DNA from: Ministeria vibrans ATCC 50519
Lineage: Eukaryota; Opisthokonta; Filasterea
Reading direction: 5' to 3'
NCBI GenBank assembly: GCA_943704425.1
Contig: CALSCP010001830.1
Location: forward strand, 1-44,104
DNA: 44,104 nt
In this document: positions 1 through 13,115 of the stretch, piece by piece
How positions within the stretch are numbered: the first letter of the stretch is position 1
Layout: each line of letters starts with the position of its first letter
Made by a program: the position numbers and the translations under genes
The notes under the pieces: model-generated
What the model saw: only the letters and a program-made list of their open reading frames with translations
Database searches by the model: none
Told to the model about the DNA's origin: nothing

Positions 1-86
<86 letters not shown>
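1..86. repeat. (TC)n microsatellite at window start
   Basis: The first 86 bases are pure TC repeats. Together with the (AG)n tract at the other end, this suggests that the contig stops where assembly failed in simple repeats. The 3' exons of the POMGNT1-like gene should lie beyond it. Confidence 0.95.
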
Positions 87-91
<5 letters not shown>

Positions 92-118
92 CGTGTGGTT
101 TTGTTGTGTGTTACTTAC

Positions 119-1787
119 TTGTGCAAAGTAGGAAAAAAAATCCGGTGAGACCTCAAGATCTTCCTCAAGAATTATTGCATATTCACTCTACAGTTGTAAA
201 CACAAAAGAGAATAAGTCAAAAGTCAAAATAAACGAGAGCTGGGGGAGGGGGGTGGGCGGGTAAGTACCTTCGGAAACTCGTTGAAAGCAGTGGAAAGAC
301 TAAATTGATAGTTTCTATGTACAGAGGATCGAGAGAGTAAAGGATAGGGGAAGAGAGAAAGAGACTGGGTGGCCTTACGCGCATATTCGGCCGTTCTTCG
401 TGCCCTTGGGCGAGTGGGCCACCATGCGCAGTCCAAAGAGCGCAATCACGTCGCGCACATGTGCATAAAACCCATCGACAAATACCATCACGTTGCGTCG
501 TACAAAGCCCTAAAAAAAAGACATAGTTAACCGGCCAGTCAGTCACTCAGTCAGTTGCAATACCGATGCGCGGACAAGTGCGGAGAGCATCCGGTAGAGG
601 TACTGAGGACGGTTACTGGCGACGATGACAATCGGGATATGGGCGAGCAGGGCTGTGTGTTCGGCGCTCAAAGGTGCTGGGAGCGTTTCAAGCAGGTCGG
701 GTGTACCGCTGCAGTGACACAGGTCGCCGTACCCTGACGGTGGTCGAGTGAGCAGCGTGACGAGCGTAAACATTTGTTATTTTCGTTGTTTGTTACCTTC
801 GTACTTCGCGCAAAAAGATCGGCGCAGGGTGTTTTCCGGTGTATTCGACCAGGAGCATGGGGTCACAGGTGTTACATGCTCAATATTCACTACAAATACG
901 CACGATGAGAAAAGAGCACTGTTCCAGATTCATACCGCTCAGCTGAGTGGGCTGAGCCCATTCGGAGAAGGACGGTGATTTTGCATGTGATTCGGCAACG
1001 AGCAGCGGTGCAGAGCTGTCTTTGTATGCCACAAGAGCGTACGTGTCGCGCCAGCCAAGATGGGTGCACTTGGAAGCACAACAAGGTCAACACACAGTCT
1101 CGTAGCTCGAGTGTTAGTGCGTACCTTGTCACAGCCAAACGAGATCCGCAACAGTTCGCGCCCTTGAGCGCCCAGGCTCATTGATGCTTCATCCTACGGA
1201 AGGAAAGGCCGAGTGTCGGAAGAGGCAGACAGTGGCATGTGGGCATGTGCACCTTGACAGCAAGCGCAACAAGGCGTCCGTCGCGCACACTGGCCAGGAA
1301 GACCGCCAGGCTCTCCACCGCACCCGCCATGTACGTGTCAAACGACCGCATCGCCATGACCGCTCCCTACGCACACAGAGACAGAGACAGAGACACGCAT
1401 GTGGATCCACACATACACACACACACACACACAAGCACCGACGCGTTAGTAAGTCACGGCAGGCGGCAGGGATGGCGCAAACCAAAGACGCACCTCGGGC
1501 GAGAGAACTGCAACGTGCATGCCTCGGTCGCCGTCGCCCTGGCGATCCAGCACCGTCACGTTGTTCACACTGAGGACGACAGCCGACTTGGACGACAGCA
1601 GCGTCAGCTGGAGGGGCGCGGGGGCCGTGCGCAGACGGGGCAGCGAGAGGGAGGGGAGAGAGGGAACGAGCGGCGCCGACAGACTCACGAGAAAGTACAC
1701 ATTGGCCAAAACGAAAACCACGATCAGCCCCATGAGAAACCGCGCAATCCACGATCGAAATCCACCAAGGGTGGAGGCCATCTTCAA
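119..1787 (-). CDS. POMGNT1: POMGNT1-like protein O-mannose beta-1,2-GlcNAc transferase (GT13), 3' part missing
   Basis: Nine exons join in frame on the minus strand: 1787-1494, 1366-1253, 1193-1125, 1068-936, 889-797, 733-564, 509-379, 314-269 and 187-119, giving 373 codons before the window ends. A short cytosolic tail and one membrane anchor (about residues 14-35) give a type II Golgi topology. The ILEI/FAM3-type stem domain follows (about 70-205, with VMAMRSFDTY and GWRDTYALV), then the GT13 catalytic start IPIVIVASNRPQYLYRML and VFVDGFY, and the metal-binding LEED at 357-360. The stem domain separates POMGNT1 from MGAT1, which shares only the catalytic part. The expected role is adding GlcNAc to O-linked mannose in the Golgi. 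The first ATG is at 1787, with an alternative at 1781. The C-terminal catalytic third is missing beyond the TC tract. Family assignment is firm; substrate specificity is inferred from human POMGNT1. Confidence 0.88.
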
Positions 1788-1818
1788 CCAAACAATGTGA
1801 AAAATAAAATTGTCAATT

Positions 1819-2621
<803 letters not shown>

Positions 2622-2719
2622 CTTTTACACGCTGAATCCCAATACCAACTATACTAATAATAATCATAATAATATTTTCCTTTTACATCAAAAAATCACC
2701 ACACAAATAATATAAATAA

Positions 2720-3620
2720 TTAGAACTTTTTCCACATGAAATGGAGCTCGTCACATTGGAAGCCGCACTTTTCGTAGAATCCCACATTGGTTCGATTGCA
2801 GTCCAGAGATACTTTGTAACAGCCCACTGCTTCACTGAGCTTCTTCAGAGTCTCAATGATACTACAATGGTACATAAAAACCGGTTGTTACACCATTAGT
2901 CCCCCCTTTTCTCTGCTGGCTTACATCTTCCCAAGCTGTTTTCCTCGATAGCCCTGGTCCACTACAATGTCTTCAACGTGCCCTCTCTTTACACAAATCA
3001 CAGAGAACAATTCAGAACGTATGTGCGACTGTATATAATTATATATAATATAATTATTATATAATTATAGTATATTATATTGTAGTGTGTGTGTGTGTAT
3101 GCGTGTACCTTAGACGTCTCATGGATAAACTTGAGCTCCACCAACAGAGTGCCACAGCACACCAATTTGCTACAGGCAACGTCTTCCACAACGACAACGT
3201 AGTAGGTTCCCTTGCGCGCCTGCATTTCGCGAAATCGGTCTAGAGCACAGAGCGAGAGAGAGGCGCACCATGCGACGTGTGAGAGGGCCCCACTCGGCCG
3301 TGCGCTGCGTCGCCCGCGCCCCACGCCCCCTCCTCACCTTCAAACTTCTCCTTGGTCACATCCCCAACAACCGTGAGTTGCGACAGCAGCGGCACAAAGC
3401 CTAATTTGGCCGCACGACGGTCAGGACGAGAGAGAGACAGAGAGAGAGTGTGTGTGTGTGCAGTCGCAGTACCTTTGTCATAGTCCCCAATCTCCAACGG
3501 CCGCATTACCAGCCCTTCCTCCAGCTTCCCTGGACGCATCGAGTTCTCTGCAAACGTAACGTCCATCTCGCTAAAGCTGAGGGCTGTCAGCAAACCTGCA
3601 TCAAAAAGTTCGCTGATCAT
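2720..3620 (-). CDS. GNA1: Glucosamine-6-phosphate N-acetyltransferase
   Basis: Five exons (3620-3473, 3400-3338, 3239-3109, 2986-2925, 2861-2720) give a 181-residue protein, close to human GNPNAT1 at 184. It should transfer acetyl from acetyl-CoA to glucosamine-6-phosphate, the second step towards UDP-GlcNAc. Seen in the sequence: GLVMRPLEIGDYDKGF at the start of the GNAT fold, the family segment GTYYVVVVEDV, KFIHETSKRGHVEDIVVD, the acetyl-CoA loop YRGKQLGK, and the end CYKVSLDCNRTNVGFYEKCG. There is no signal peptide, so it is probably cytosolic. It is divergent from BTAF1, with 168 bp between the start codons, and converges on the GOLD gene with 98 bp between the stops. UDP-GlcNAc is also the donor used by the POMGNT1-like enzyme, but their proximity is probably coincidence. 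Confidence 0.95.
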
Positions 3621-3788
3621 TGTGCAAAAAAAGAAAAAGTGACTGTTGAAACTTGAACAGAAAAAGTCTGATCTGTAAACCTCATTATTTGTAATTTTAA
3701 GTTTTAACATTTTCGTTGCTCCCTCTCACTCGCTCTTTTACTCAACCACAACTCAAACCTACCACCGTCCGTTTCTTCCTTTCGCCCG
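3621..3788. promoter_or_regulatory. Compact divergent promoter GNA1/BTAF1
   Basis: Only 168 bp separate the start codons of GNA1 (minus) and BTAF1 (plus). The stretch is AT-rich in the middle and pyrimidine-rich towards BTAF1. I see no certain TATA box or named factor site; a shared bidirectional promoter is inferred from spacing alone. Confidence 0.5.
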
Positions 3789-6700
3789 ATGACGACGCGG
3801 TAAGCGCCACGGCGTCTCGTTGCTCACGATCAATCTGATCTCTCTGTCGTTCGTCTCACTCAGACTGGACCGTTTGATTCTGTTGCTTGACACCGGAAGC
3901 ACAAGCACCACTCGCAAGGCGGCCGCGCAGCAGATAGGCGATGTCATCAAGTATCATCCCCACGAGCTGCAGCCGCTGCTAGCGCGCGTACGGAAGCGAA
4001 CAGTCGCATTCTTCTCCAAACGCAATCTCAACGAACCTTTGTTTTTCCCTCTCTCTCTCTCTCTCTTTCTTTCTCTCTTTCTCTCTCAGGTGCTCGTGTA
4101 CGTCCGCAGCGACAACTGGGAGACTCGCACCGCCGCTGTCCTGGCCATCGACGCCATGGCGCAGAATGTGCCGCAGTTTGAGCCGGCGAGTGCGTCGATG
4201 GACACGACGGGCGACGACGACGACTCCGGCATGCTCAGGGTGGAGACGTTTGACATTCGACGCGTCCTGCAAAATGGCCGTCCACTTCTGGGCTCCGCCG
4301 GCACCGAGTATGACGTTGACTTGTCTGACGTGCCCCATGCGGAACGCATGAAAATGCAACACAAGATGCTCATGCAGCGTCTGGGGCTCGAGCAGATCGA
4401 CACCGTCGTCGGCGGCAATGAACATTTGCTGCAGGCTGACGATATCAATGCGCGCAGGGAACAGGCCAAGAGACAGTTAGCTGCCGAGCAAGACGGCGCA
4501 TCGCAGCAGCCCGAGGCAGACGCTGTCAACGAACTCACAAACCTCAGTGCGCGTGAACGGAATCGCCTCAAACGCCTCGCCAAAGCTGGCAAGAAGGTAC
4601 TAATCTCTTTCATCCCTCCCCCCTATTCGCTCGCTCTCACCTTTTCATCTCACTCCGTCTTGTATTTTCTTCTTCTTCTTTTCCGTCAAACCCACTTCTA
4701 AACAGGAAAAAGAGGCTGAAGGACGCCGTCTTGGTGCAATGGAGTTTGCCCTGGAAAAACGTCGACTGGAAACGGAGGAACGCGAGGCAAAACGACTGCG
4801 TCTGATGGATAGCGAAACAGGCAATGCCCCTGCTGCGACCTGTGTTGCCGCTGTGTCGGAGCAGACCATGACGGAGGGCGACAAGCTCGTGATTGAAAGC
4901 AAGGTGGTGGCGGAGTCGGCCGAGGCGGACGATGCGGCAAACATTGAGTGGCCCTTCGAGGCGCTTTGTCAGGAATTGCTGCACGACATCTTTGATCCAG
5001 TGTGGACGGTGCGTCACGGGGCACTGGCCACATTGCGTGAGATTATTCGTGTACATGGTCGAGGTGCTGGACGTCGTGTGGGTGCAAGTAACAACGACCA
5101 GGCGAACCAGGCGTGGCTCGAGGATGTCCTTGTGCGTCTTCTCTGTGTGTTTGCTCTCGATCGGTTTGGTGATTATGTGGGCGATCAAGTGGTAGCACCC
5201 GTGCGTGAGACCGCCGCACAAGCCCTTGGTGTCACACTGCGATTGCTTAGTGCACGCGCTGTGGAGCTTTGCGTGCAACTAGTCGGCCATTTGCTTGATC
5301 AGCCGCAATGGCAATCGCGTCACTCCGCCCTGCTCAGTCTCAAGTATGTATGTGCTGTGCGCGCCGACATGGCTACCGAACTGCTGCCGGTCATTGTCCC
5401 TGCTCTCATGCGTGGTCTTGTCGACACCGAAGACGACGATGTGCGTGCAGTCGCCGCAGAAGCATTCCAGCCCATCATTTTACAGCTTGTCGCGGACCTT
5501 CCCGAAGCCATTCCGCCTTTACTCACTGCGCTCTGGGACGCGCTTGTTCACGTTGACGATCTTACTGCCTCCATGAGCGGCACTCTGGCGCTTCTTGCAA
5601 AGCTTCTCAGTGTCTCTGCCGTGCGTCGTCTGTATGGCGATGAGGCTGGGGCGCGTCTGTTGGCCACCAATGTGCCGCGTCTCTGGCAGTGCTTCTCGCA
5701 CAACCAGACCGACGTGCGTCGGGCCGCCTTTGAGTCCTTTGAGTCGTTGCTGCGTCCGCCCAGTCTGGAGTGTGACCAAGCAGATCAACAACTGCAGCAA
5801 CAACAGGTGTGGGTGTGGAGTGTAGTCCAGGACGCTATGCGACACACATACCACCGTTTACTCGTGGAGGAGAAGCCGCACGTCATAGAATGTGCTCTGC
5901 GCGTGTGGACGGTTCTCGTTGAAATGTGTGGCTCCAACACGGCGGCTGCAACTTTTGCAGGGACAACACAGGCCATTGCGCAGCTTGTCCCACAATGGAT
6001 CGAGATGATTGCCACTCCCTGCGGTGGCGCCTTTCCCAATAGAAACAACGGAACCAATGTGCCGGCGGGTGGCTCTCATGCGCACGTCAACGAAAGTGCT
6101 TGGCACGGTGCCCGTGACCGTGCCTGTCGCTGCCTTGGTGTTCTTCAGAGTGCCTGGCCTGCGACGCTTGCTCTTGTGGACGCCCATCTTCATGGCATGA
6201 TGGCGTCGCACAGCGGCGAGCATCTCATTTGTGCATTCATGGTGGCCGCCGAGCGTTCTCGCTATGGCCGTGGCTGTGGTCGCGCTGCCGAGTCGGAGAC
6301 GTTCAAGGCGTCGCTGCTTGCCGCACTTGATCGTGTGTCGGCCTTGAAACAGGCGGCCTCCGCCAACACTGGGGATCCCACTCCTTTTGACGAACTGACA
6401 CCCCTCCTCGAACCAGTTCTCACGCTGTCGCGTGCGGTTGTCTCGTCGTTTATTGAGCGATGTTCCCAGGGCGTTACCCAAGCGGACTTGCCTACTCGCA
6501 TTGACGATGAGAGCGCGACTGCCATTGGCACCACCAAGTTTGCCGAGTGGTCGCGTGTGTCGAAAATCAACGGACGTGCCGCACTGGACCAGAGTGAGAG
6601 CCGTCGACAGCGACTCATGGACGCGCTTGGCGTGCTTCAGCACCGTCGTGAAATGATGTGCGTGCGAGTGCAGGCGGCACTTGCTGCCGCTTTCATTCAC

Positions 6701-9700
6701 GCCAGTCTGTTCCCGCCCAAACTCTCGCCATTGATCAAGCCGCTCACTGACACACTGCAACTCGAGGAGGACCCCGTCTACCGTCGACGGGCGGCCACCG
6801 CTCTGGCGCGCCTTATTGACCTGTGTCGTAAACGCACTCCGTCGCCCAATGACAAGCTTGTCAAGAACCTGTGTGTGTTTGCCTCGCGCGACCCTGTACA
6901 TGCGCCTCCCGCCGATGCAGACAAGGCATCGAGTCGGGATGGCATTCGCACGCTCACTGTTGAAGACGAGGAAATTGCACGTCAGCAGGTGGCGCTGGCA
7001 GCGAAGCGCAAGCAGCGTATGTTGCAAGTGAAAAAGAAGGGGAAGAAGAGTCGCAAGCGTAAGGCGGGCGATGACAATGGCGATGACCCTGATGGCGAGG
7101 AAGAGGACGATGACGATGACAATGACGAGGAAATGGCGAGCACCGGCTCGGCGGCTCTGGCATTGTGTGGCGCAGTACAAGAGGAGGAGACGGCGGAGCA
7201 GCGAGCGAGTCGTCGCACGCGACTGGGCGGCACTGCGGCTCTTCAGGCTTTGGTGCGGCTTTTTGGCGCTCTTGATTCGCTTCTGCCGCGTCTGTGGGCA
7301 TGTGCCACAGCCGATGTGCGCAATGCCGACGCAAGCGTGTCCAGCGTTATTGATGCCTTTCAAGTGCTCGAGATTGTCACGCGTGTCTCGACGGTGGACC
7401 ACGCGAGCCTGGCCAACAACACGTACGAGGCAGTGGAGCGTGCGGAGACGGCGGACGAGACGGCCATTGCACATCTGTCGTCGATTCTCATGAGCGAACT
7501 GGAGCACGTTTTGGCACGTTTACGACACGAACATGCGGGTGTGCGTCACATGGCGGCGCGGTGTGTTGCTGCTGTGGCGGTGCGATGCGGTGCGCCTGCA
7601 GTGGAGCGCATTGTGGCAACGCTGCCGACTATGATGGACGATACGGAGCACGGGAGTGTACGACTGGGTGCGACCGAGGCGCTCTTCTTGGTAGTACGTG
7701 AACTGGGTCTGCATTGTGCCGCCTATGTGTGCTTTCTTGTGATGGGTGCGATGGCTCGCATGTCCGATCCGCTTCCGCCTGTACGTCGTCTTTGTGCTCG
7801 TTCCTTTGCCGAGCTTGTTCGCCTGATGCCCCTCGAAGCCGGTACTCCCGATCCAGTGGGTCTCTCAGCGGAAATGTCAGCCCGTCGCACGGTCGAGCGT
7901 CGCTTTATCGAGCAGCTCATGGACGTGAGCAAACTCGAGGCGGCCCCTGTGCCCCCGTCTATTCGTGCCGAGTTGCGCTCCTACCAGCGTGCGGGACTTT
8001 CATGGCTGCAGTTTCTGCGTCGCTACAACTTGCATGGGATTCTCTGTGACGACATGGGTTTAGGAAAGGTACAAAGCACAGGCGGGGGGAAGAGGAGAGA
8101 GAACGACAAGAGAATCTGATACGAAAATGACCATCGTTTTTTTTTATGTACCTCTTAGACTCTGCAGAGCATTTGTGCGATTGTAAGTGAGCGAGACGCG
8201 TGTGCCGAGACTGGGCGCACACAACTGCCGGCACTGGTGGTGTGTCCACCGACATTGACAGGGCATTGGGAGGCTGAGATTGCGACGTTTGCACCGCAGC
8301 TTACCTGCCTGCAGTTTGTGGGGACACCCAAGGCGCGTGAGGCGCTGCGTAAGCGCGTGCGCAAGTACCATGTTGTGGTGGCACCGTACGACGCCATTCG
8401 ACGGGACATTGATTTTTTCAGTGCCCAGCCGTTGAGCTACTGCATTCTCGATGAAGGACACATTATCAAGAACAGCGCGGCCAAGATGACACAGGCGATC
8501 AAGCGACTTGAGGCGCGCCATCGCCTGATTCTGAGTGGCACACCCATCCAGAACAATGTGCTTGAGCTCTGGTCGCTCTTTGACTTTCTCATGCCAGGCT
8601 ATTTGGGCACTGAACGGCAGTTTAGCGATCGCTATGGTCGTCCCATTCGCCAGTCACGCGATGCCAAGAGCAACTCACAGCAGCAGCAACAGGGTGTGCT
8701 TGCGCTCGAGGCGCTCCATCGGCAAGTGCTGCCCTTCCTGCTGCGCCGCATGAAGGAGGATGTGCTTCACGATCTGCCACCCAAGATCATCCAGGACTAC
8801 TACTGCACGCTGAGTCCACTCCAGCTGCGTGTCTACGAGCACTTTGGCCAGTCGCAGGCACTGTCGCATGTTTCGTCCGAACTCAAGGCATCCAAGGCGA
8901 GCGGCGTTGCGGCGGCCACGCAGCCGGCTGGGCACGTCTTCCAAGCACTGCAGTACCTGCGCAAGCTGTGTAATCACCCTGCGCTGGCTATCACTCCAAA
9001 GCACCCTCGCTTCACCGAGATCCAGAGCGAGCTTGCACAGCAGAACTCGTCGTTGCGAGACATTGTACATGCGCCCAAGTTGGTTGCTTTGGAGGAGCTT
9101 CTACGCGAATGTGGCATTGGCGGAGGTCACGACAACAACACCATGGGGCGCAGTGGTGGTGGTGGCGGTGGTGGTGGCGGTGGCGGCGGCGGTGGAAGCA
9201 CAGCAGAGGAATCGTCTGTGCTTGAGGGAGACGCAGTGGGACAGCACCGTGTCCTGCTATTCTGCCAGATGAAGGCCATGCTGGACATCATCGAGCAGGA
9301 CTTGCTGCGCGCACGCATGCCTTCAGTGAGCTATCTGCGTCTCGACGGAGGCACCGAGGCCAACCGCCGCCACGACATTACGGTGCGCTTCAACTCAGAC
9401 CCGACCATTGATATTCTTTTGCTCACCACTCAAGTTGGCGGTTTGGGTCTCAATCTGGTAAGAGTAATTACTCTATTATTATTAATTTATTTTATACGTT
9501 TTTTTTTTCAGACTGGCGCAGACACAGTGATCTTTTTCGAGCATGATTGGAATCCAATGAAGGACCTTCAGGCAATGGATCGTGCGCATCGCATTGGACA
9601 GAAACGCGTTGTGAATGTGTATCGGCTTATCACTCGACACACTTTGGAGGAGAAGATTATGGGGTACATTGCAAAGTCACAGCTTAGTGTGTGTTTCTGA

Positions 9701-10003
9701 CAAGTATGAATTTATAGGTTGCAAAAGTTTAAGCTGAACATTGCCAACACAGTGATTACCAAAGAGAACGCGTCACTGCGGTCCATGGGTCCAGACCAAG
9801 TGCTTGACCTGTTCTCTTTGACCCCAGGCGCAGCCGCAGGAGCAGGAGCAGACGGGGCGGCAGTACCGAGGGAGAAGGAGACGGAAGGGGAGGAGGGCGA
9901 GGAGGGTGGCTTCAAAGGGGTGGTGGAGAAGCTGGAGGAGCTATGGGATGAGAAGCAGTATGATAATGAGTATGATGTCGATGCGTTTCTGTCGCGCGTC
10001 TGA
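3789..10003 (+). CDS. BTAF1: BTAF1/Mot1, TBP-removing Snf2-family ATPase
   Basis: Seven exons (3789-3799, 3864-3987, 4090-4596, 4706-8068, 8159-9457, 9512-9663, 9718-10003) give 1,913 residues; human BTAF1 has 1,849. The protein uses ATP to remove TBP from DNA. The N-terminus is diagnostic: [20 protein letters not shown] then [22 protein letters not shown] repeats fill the first two thirds, interrupted by a basic then acidic linker coded near 7020-7140. The ATPase core shows DDMGLGKT (from residue 1329), Mot1-type DEGH (1433-1436), LSGTPIQNN and [10 protein letters not shown] (from 1791). The tail [20 protein letters not shown] is specific to this family. The first exon carries only 11 coding bases; I chose ATG 3789 because splicing it gives MTTRLDRL. 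A pure glycine run of about 15 residues (9157-9195) lies between the helicase lobes, where animals have a shorter linker. Confidence 0.97.
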
Positions 10004-10187
10004 GACAATCGAGAACGAGAAAGAGGAAAATGTACACTTTCGTTTGGGTATTTTGGGACGTTTTTCATTGTGTATTGAATCACGCGAACACACAAACACA
10101 CACACAAGAAAAGAGGACACATAAAAGACACACAGACAAACGGAAGAAAGAGAGAGAGGCGCAAATGGCGAGAGAATTGGCCATCGA

Positions 10188-12046
10188 TTACTGAACAATC
10201 TTCTTGATCTTGCCAATGGCGATGGTGATGCCTTCGTCGCGCAGCATGAACCGGCCCAACTGCGGCATGTCGTCGTAGCATGCAATGCAGATGGGCTGTG
10301 CGACGCGCAGACGGGCCACCACCAGGCTGTCTTGCTTGATGTACCGCGGACGGCTCTCCAGCTTCTTGCCAGTCTTACGGTCCAGAGTCATGATCAGATG
10401 CTGAAACGAGAACCCAAAGCGACACACAACAACACAGTGAGATCATTCGCGCATAAAGTAGACTGTACAAAAGAAAGCGTACCGTCAGAGTGACCTCCTC
10501 GCTGGCCGCATGGACGTGCAGGACGGCCGTGAAGCCCGGGCAGATGATCGACTTGTACTCGAGCACCATAATCTGTGCGTCAAACACTGTTGCCGTCTGC
10601 ACTGGCGCTTCCGGTGAGCACAGGACAAAGCCCGGTGAAATTTCCTGCGTTTATAATTGAGTGGGTATGAGCGTGTGTGTCGGCGAGGAAGGGAGCGAGT
10701 GAGAGAGAGAGAAGAGAGGGAAAGAAACAAAGTGATAGAGAGAGAGAGAGAGGGAGAGAGAGAAACAAAGTGATAGAGAGAGAGAGAGTGTGTGTGTGTG
10801 TGTGTGTGTGATGGTTTACATCTTCGTTGACGTTTGAAACACGCAGTTTGAGGGTGTCACCAGCACGAGCGCCTGCGACTTCCTCTTCATCGACAAAGGC
10901 CTGTGTGACCTTGACAGTAGTCTGAGAGAGAGAAAACAAAAAAGGAAAAGGGAATGAGGGTGTGTTGCAGTAGAACTGTGATTAGGGTTAGGAGTTAGGA
11001 GTTGGGCTTTACCCTGTTGGGCATGACGAGAAGACTGTCGCCCACACGCACTGTGCCCGCCTCGAGCTTTCCCGACAAAACCACGCCCATGTCCTTGTGC
11101 TTGTCGACGATTGGCATGCGCACAGGCGCATCTGCAAGACGATCCATTGGCTTGAGCTCGTCCAGAAACTCCAACAGAGAAGGTCCACTACCGAAAGAAT
11201 AGGAAGAAAAAAAAGTTCAACTTTAGTGGGACAAGACGCAAGTAAGGAAAGGAACGTACGAGAACCACGGACAGACCCCCTCGGGAATGCGTTCTTTGAG
11301 GTTCACTCCGGCCTGTCCCGACACTGGCATAAAAAACAGGTCTGTACAGGGCGTGGGAGAAAGAGTGAGCGACTTTCGTTGTATGTCTTGTGTATTGTAC
11401 ATGTGTGACTGTACCTGTTTTGGGGTTGTAACCCGATTGTTTGAGGAACGGCTTTAGTTTGCCAACAATCTCATCATATCTAAATCATAGTGAGAATGTA
11501 AGCCACGGTCACTCCCAATATCTCATAATTATATTTTTGTGTCTGTTGATGCTATACCGCTCTTGAGACCAATTAACGGTCGAGTCGTCCATCTTGTTGA
11601 TGGCCACCACCAGCTGCTTCACACCCGATGTCTTGGCAAGGACTGCGTGCTCACGCGTCTGTCCTCCTCGGTCAAACCCAGTCTCAAACTCCCCTTTGCG
11701 CGCACTAATCACCAAAACACCCACATCTGCCTGTTGAAAAGAGACAAAATGCAAATGAGTGAGTGGCGTCGAGTGAGAGCGTCAATGGCTAATCCAATCG
11801 ATTAAGTGGGTGACTGAGTGAGTAACAAATGTACGTGAGTAAGTGAGTGAATGAGTGAGAGGGGAGCGGGTGAGTGAGTGAGATTGAGGAGTGATTTACT
11901 TGAGCTGCGCCTGAAATCATATTGGGAACAAAGCACTTGTGACCGGGCGCATCGAGAATGGAATAGCGCTTGGTTTCAGTCGTGAAATGAGCTCGACCCA
12001 CTTCCACTGTCTTGCCCTTGTCACGTTCTTCCTGAGAATTCAAGAG

Positions 12047-12078
<32 letters not shown>

Positions 12079-13074
12079 AGGCATGAAATATGCATAATAT
12101 GTATACATACATATGTATGAACATATGTATACGTCACAATTGCTTACAATGTTGGTGTCGAGGGCCCAACTAAGGTACCATGTCTCGCGATTCTTCTCCT
12201 TGGCCTCTCGCTCGTACTTCTCCAGAGTGCGCTGGTCCACTTGGCCCGTTAGGTACATAATATGTCCTCCAATGGTCGATTTACCCGCATCTACGCATGA
12301 TGTGTATGAGTCGCGAGAGACACACAAAGCAGTGATACAGTGACATAGTTGCTACTCTGTGTGGGTGGGTGGGTGTGTGTGTGTGCGTACCGACGTGTCC
12401 AATAAAAATGATGTTGAGGTGCTCGCGTGAGTCGAGCTCCGGTTTGGATGCGCCGCTCTTGACGCCCTTGCGCGGCGCTTCCTCTTCTTCATCGGCCTCA
12501 TCTGCTGCTGTTGTTGCTGCTTCTGTTGTTGATGCTGATGCTGCGGGTTCGTCTGTGTCCGTTTCCGCTGCTTCGTCGTTCCCGTCTGTGGTCGCTGCAT
12601 CGTCGTCGTTGCATTCGGCGGCCTTTGCCGCTGCTGCCGCCGCCTCCTCTTCCTCCTTCTTTTTCTTGGCTGCAGCCTTTTCAGCCTTGCGTCGCTCCTT
12701 TTGTCTCTGACGCTCGGCTTCCTCCGCTTCCTTGCGGCGTGCCTCGCGCTCGTCCTCCTCCGCCTGACGCTTCTTCTTGATTGCCTCGCGTTCCGCACGC
12801 TTCTCCTCCTCGATGCGCTTGCGCTCCTGTGCCGCTGCAACGGCAGCCGGGTCAAGAACAGGGGCAGGTGCAGCGGCAGCAAAGCCGGGCGGCGCGTATC
12901 CCTGCTGCGGCATGTACTCCGCCTGAGGCGCATAGCCATAGTGCTGCGGCGGCTGCTGCTGCTGCTGTGGCGGCTGGTACGCTCCATACTGGGCAGCGTA
13001 CGGGTCGTACGGCGCCGGGACACCGCCGTTGTAGCCGTGGAGCGGCATTTGCTGCTGCTGCGGCGGTACAGCGC
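10188..13074 (-). CDS. eRF3: Eukaryotic release factor 3 (Sup35/GSPT), start exon in the gap
   Basis: Ten exons are placed (13074-12391, 12290-12148, 12031-11900, 11730-11558, 11479-11415, 11341-11260, 11187-11013, 10921-10820, 10644-10483, 10400-10188), about 643 codons. The GTPase partners eRF1 in translation termination. G motifs are [29 protein letters not shown] and NKMD; the family signature [20 protein letters not shown] is present, and the C-terminus ends [17 protein letters not shown]. The N-terminal leader is rich in Gln, Tyr, Pro and Ala, followed by a Lys/Glu-rich stretch, matching the N and M regions of yeast Sup35. The first exon is not visible: the open exon begins with two bases of a split codon after an acceptor, and then comes the N run. 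Hbs1 and EF-1alpha are excluded by the GEFETGFD segment and the N/M layout. Donor sites alternate between GTAC and GTAA types. Confidence 0.96.
10725..10811. repeat. GA/TG microsatellite with minisatellite motif, eRF3 intron
   Basis: In the intron between eRF3 coding exons 8 and 9, AG repeats contain two copies of GAAACAAAGTGATAGAGAG, the reverse complement of the motif seen near 1971 and 16100, followed by (TG)n. Confidence 0.85.
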
Positions 13075-13115
13075 CTGAGAGAAAGACATGACATTCGATC
13101 ACAAGGAAAAAAAAA

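Noticed and set aside
5858-7507. 549-codon minus-strand open frame
   Set aside because: It is antisense to the large BTAF1 exon, whose own frame is conserved along its whole length; no family signature in the antisense protein.
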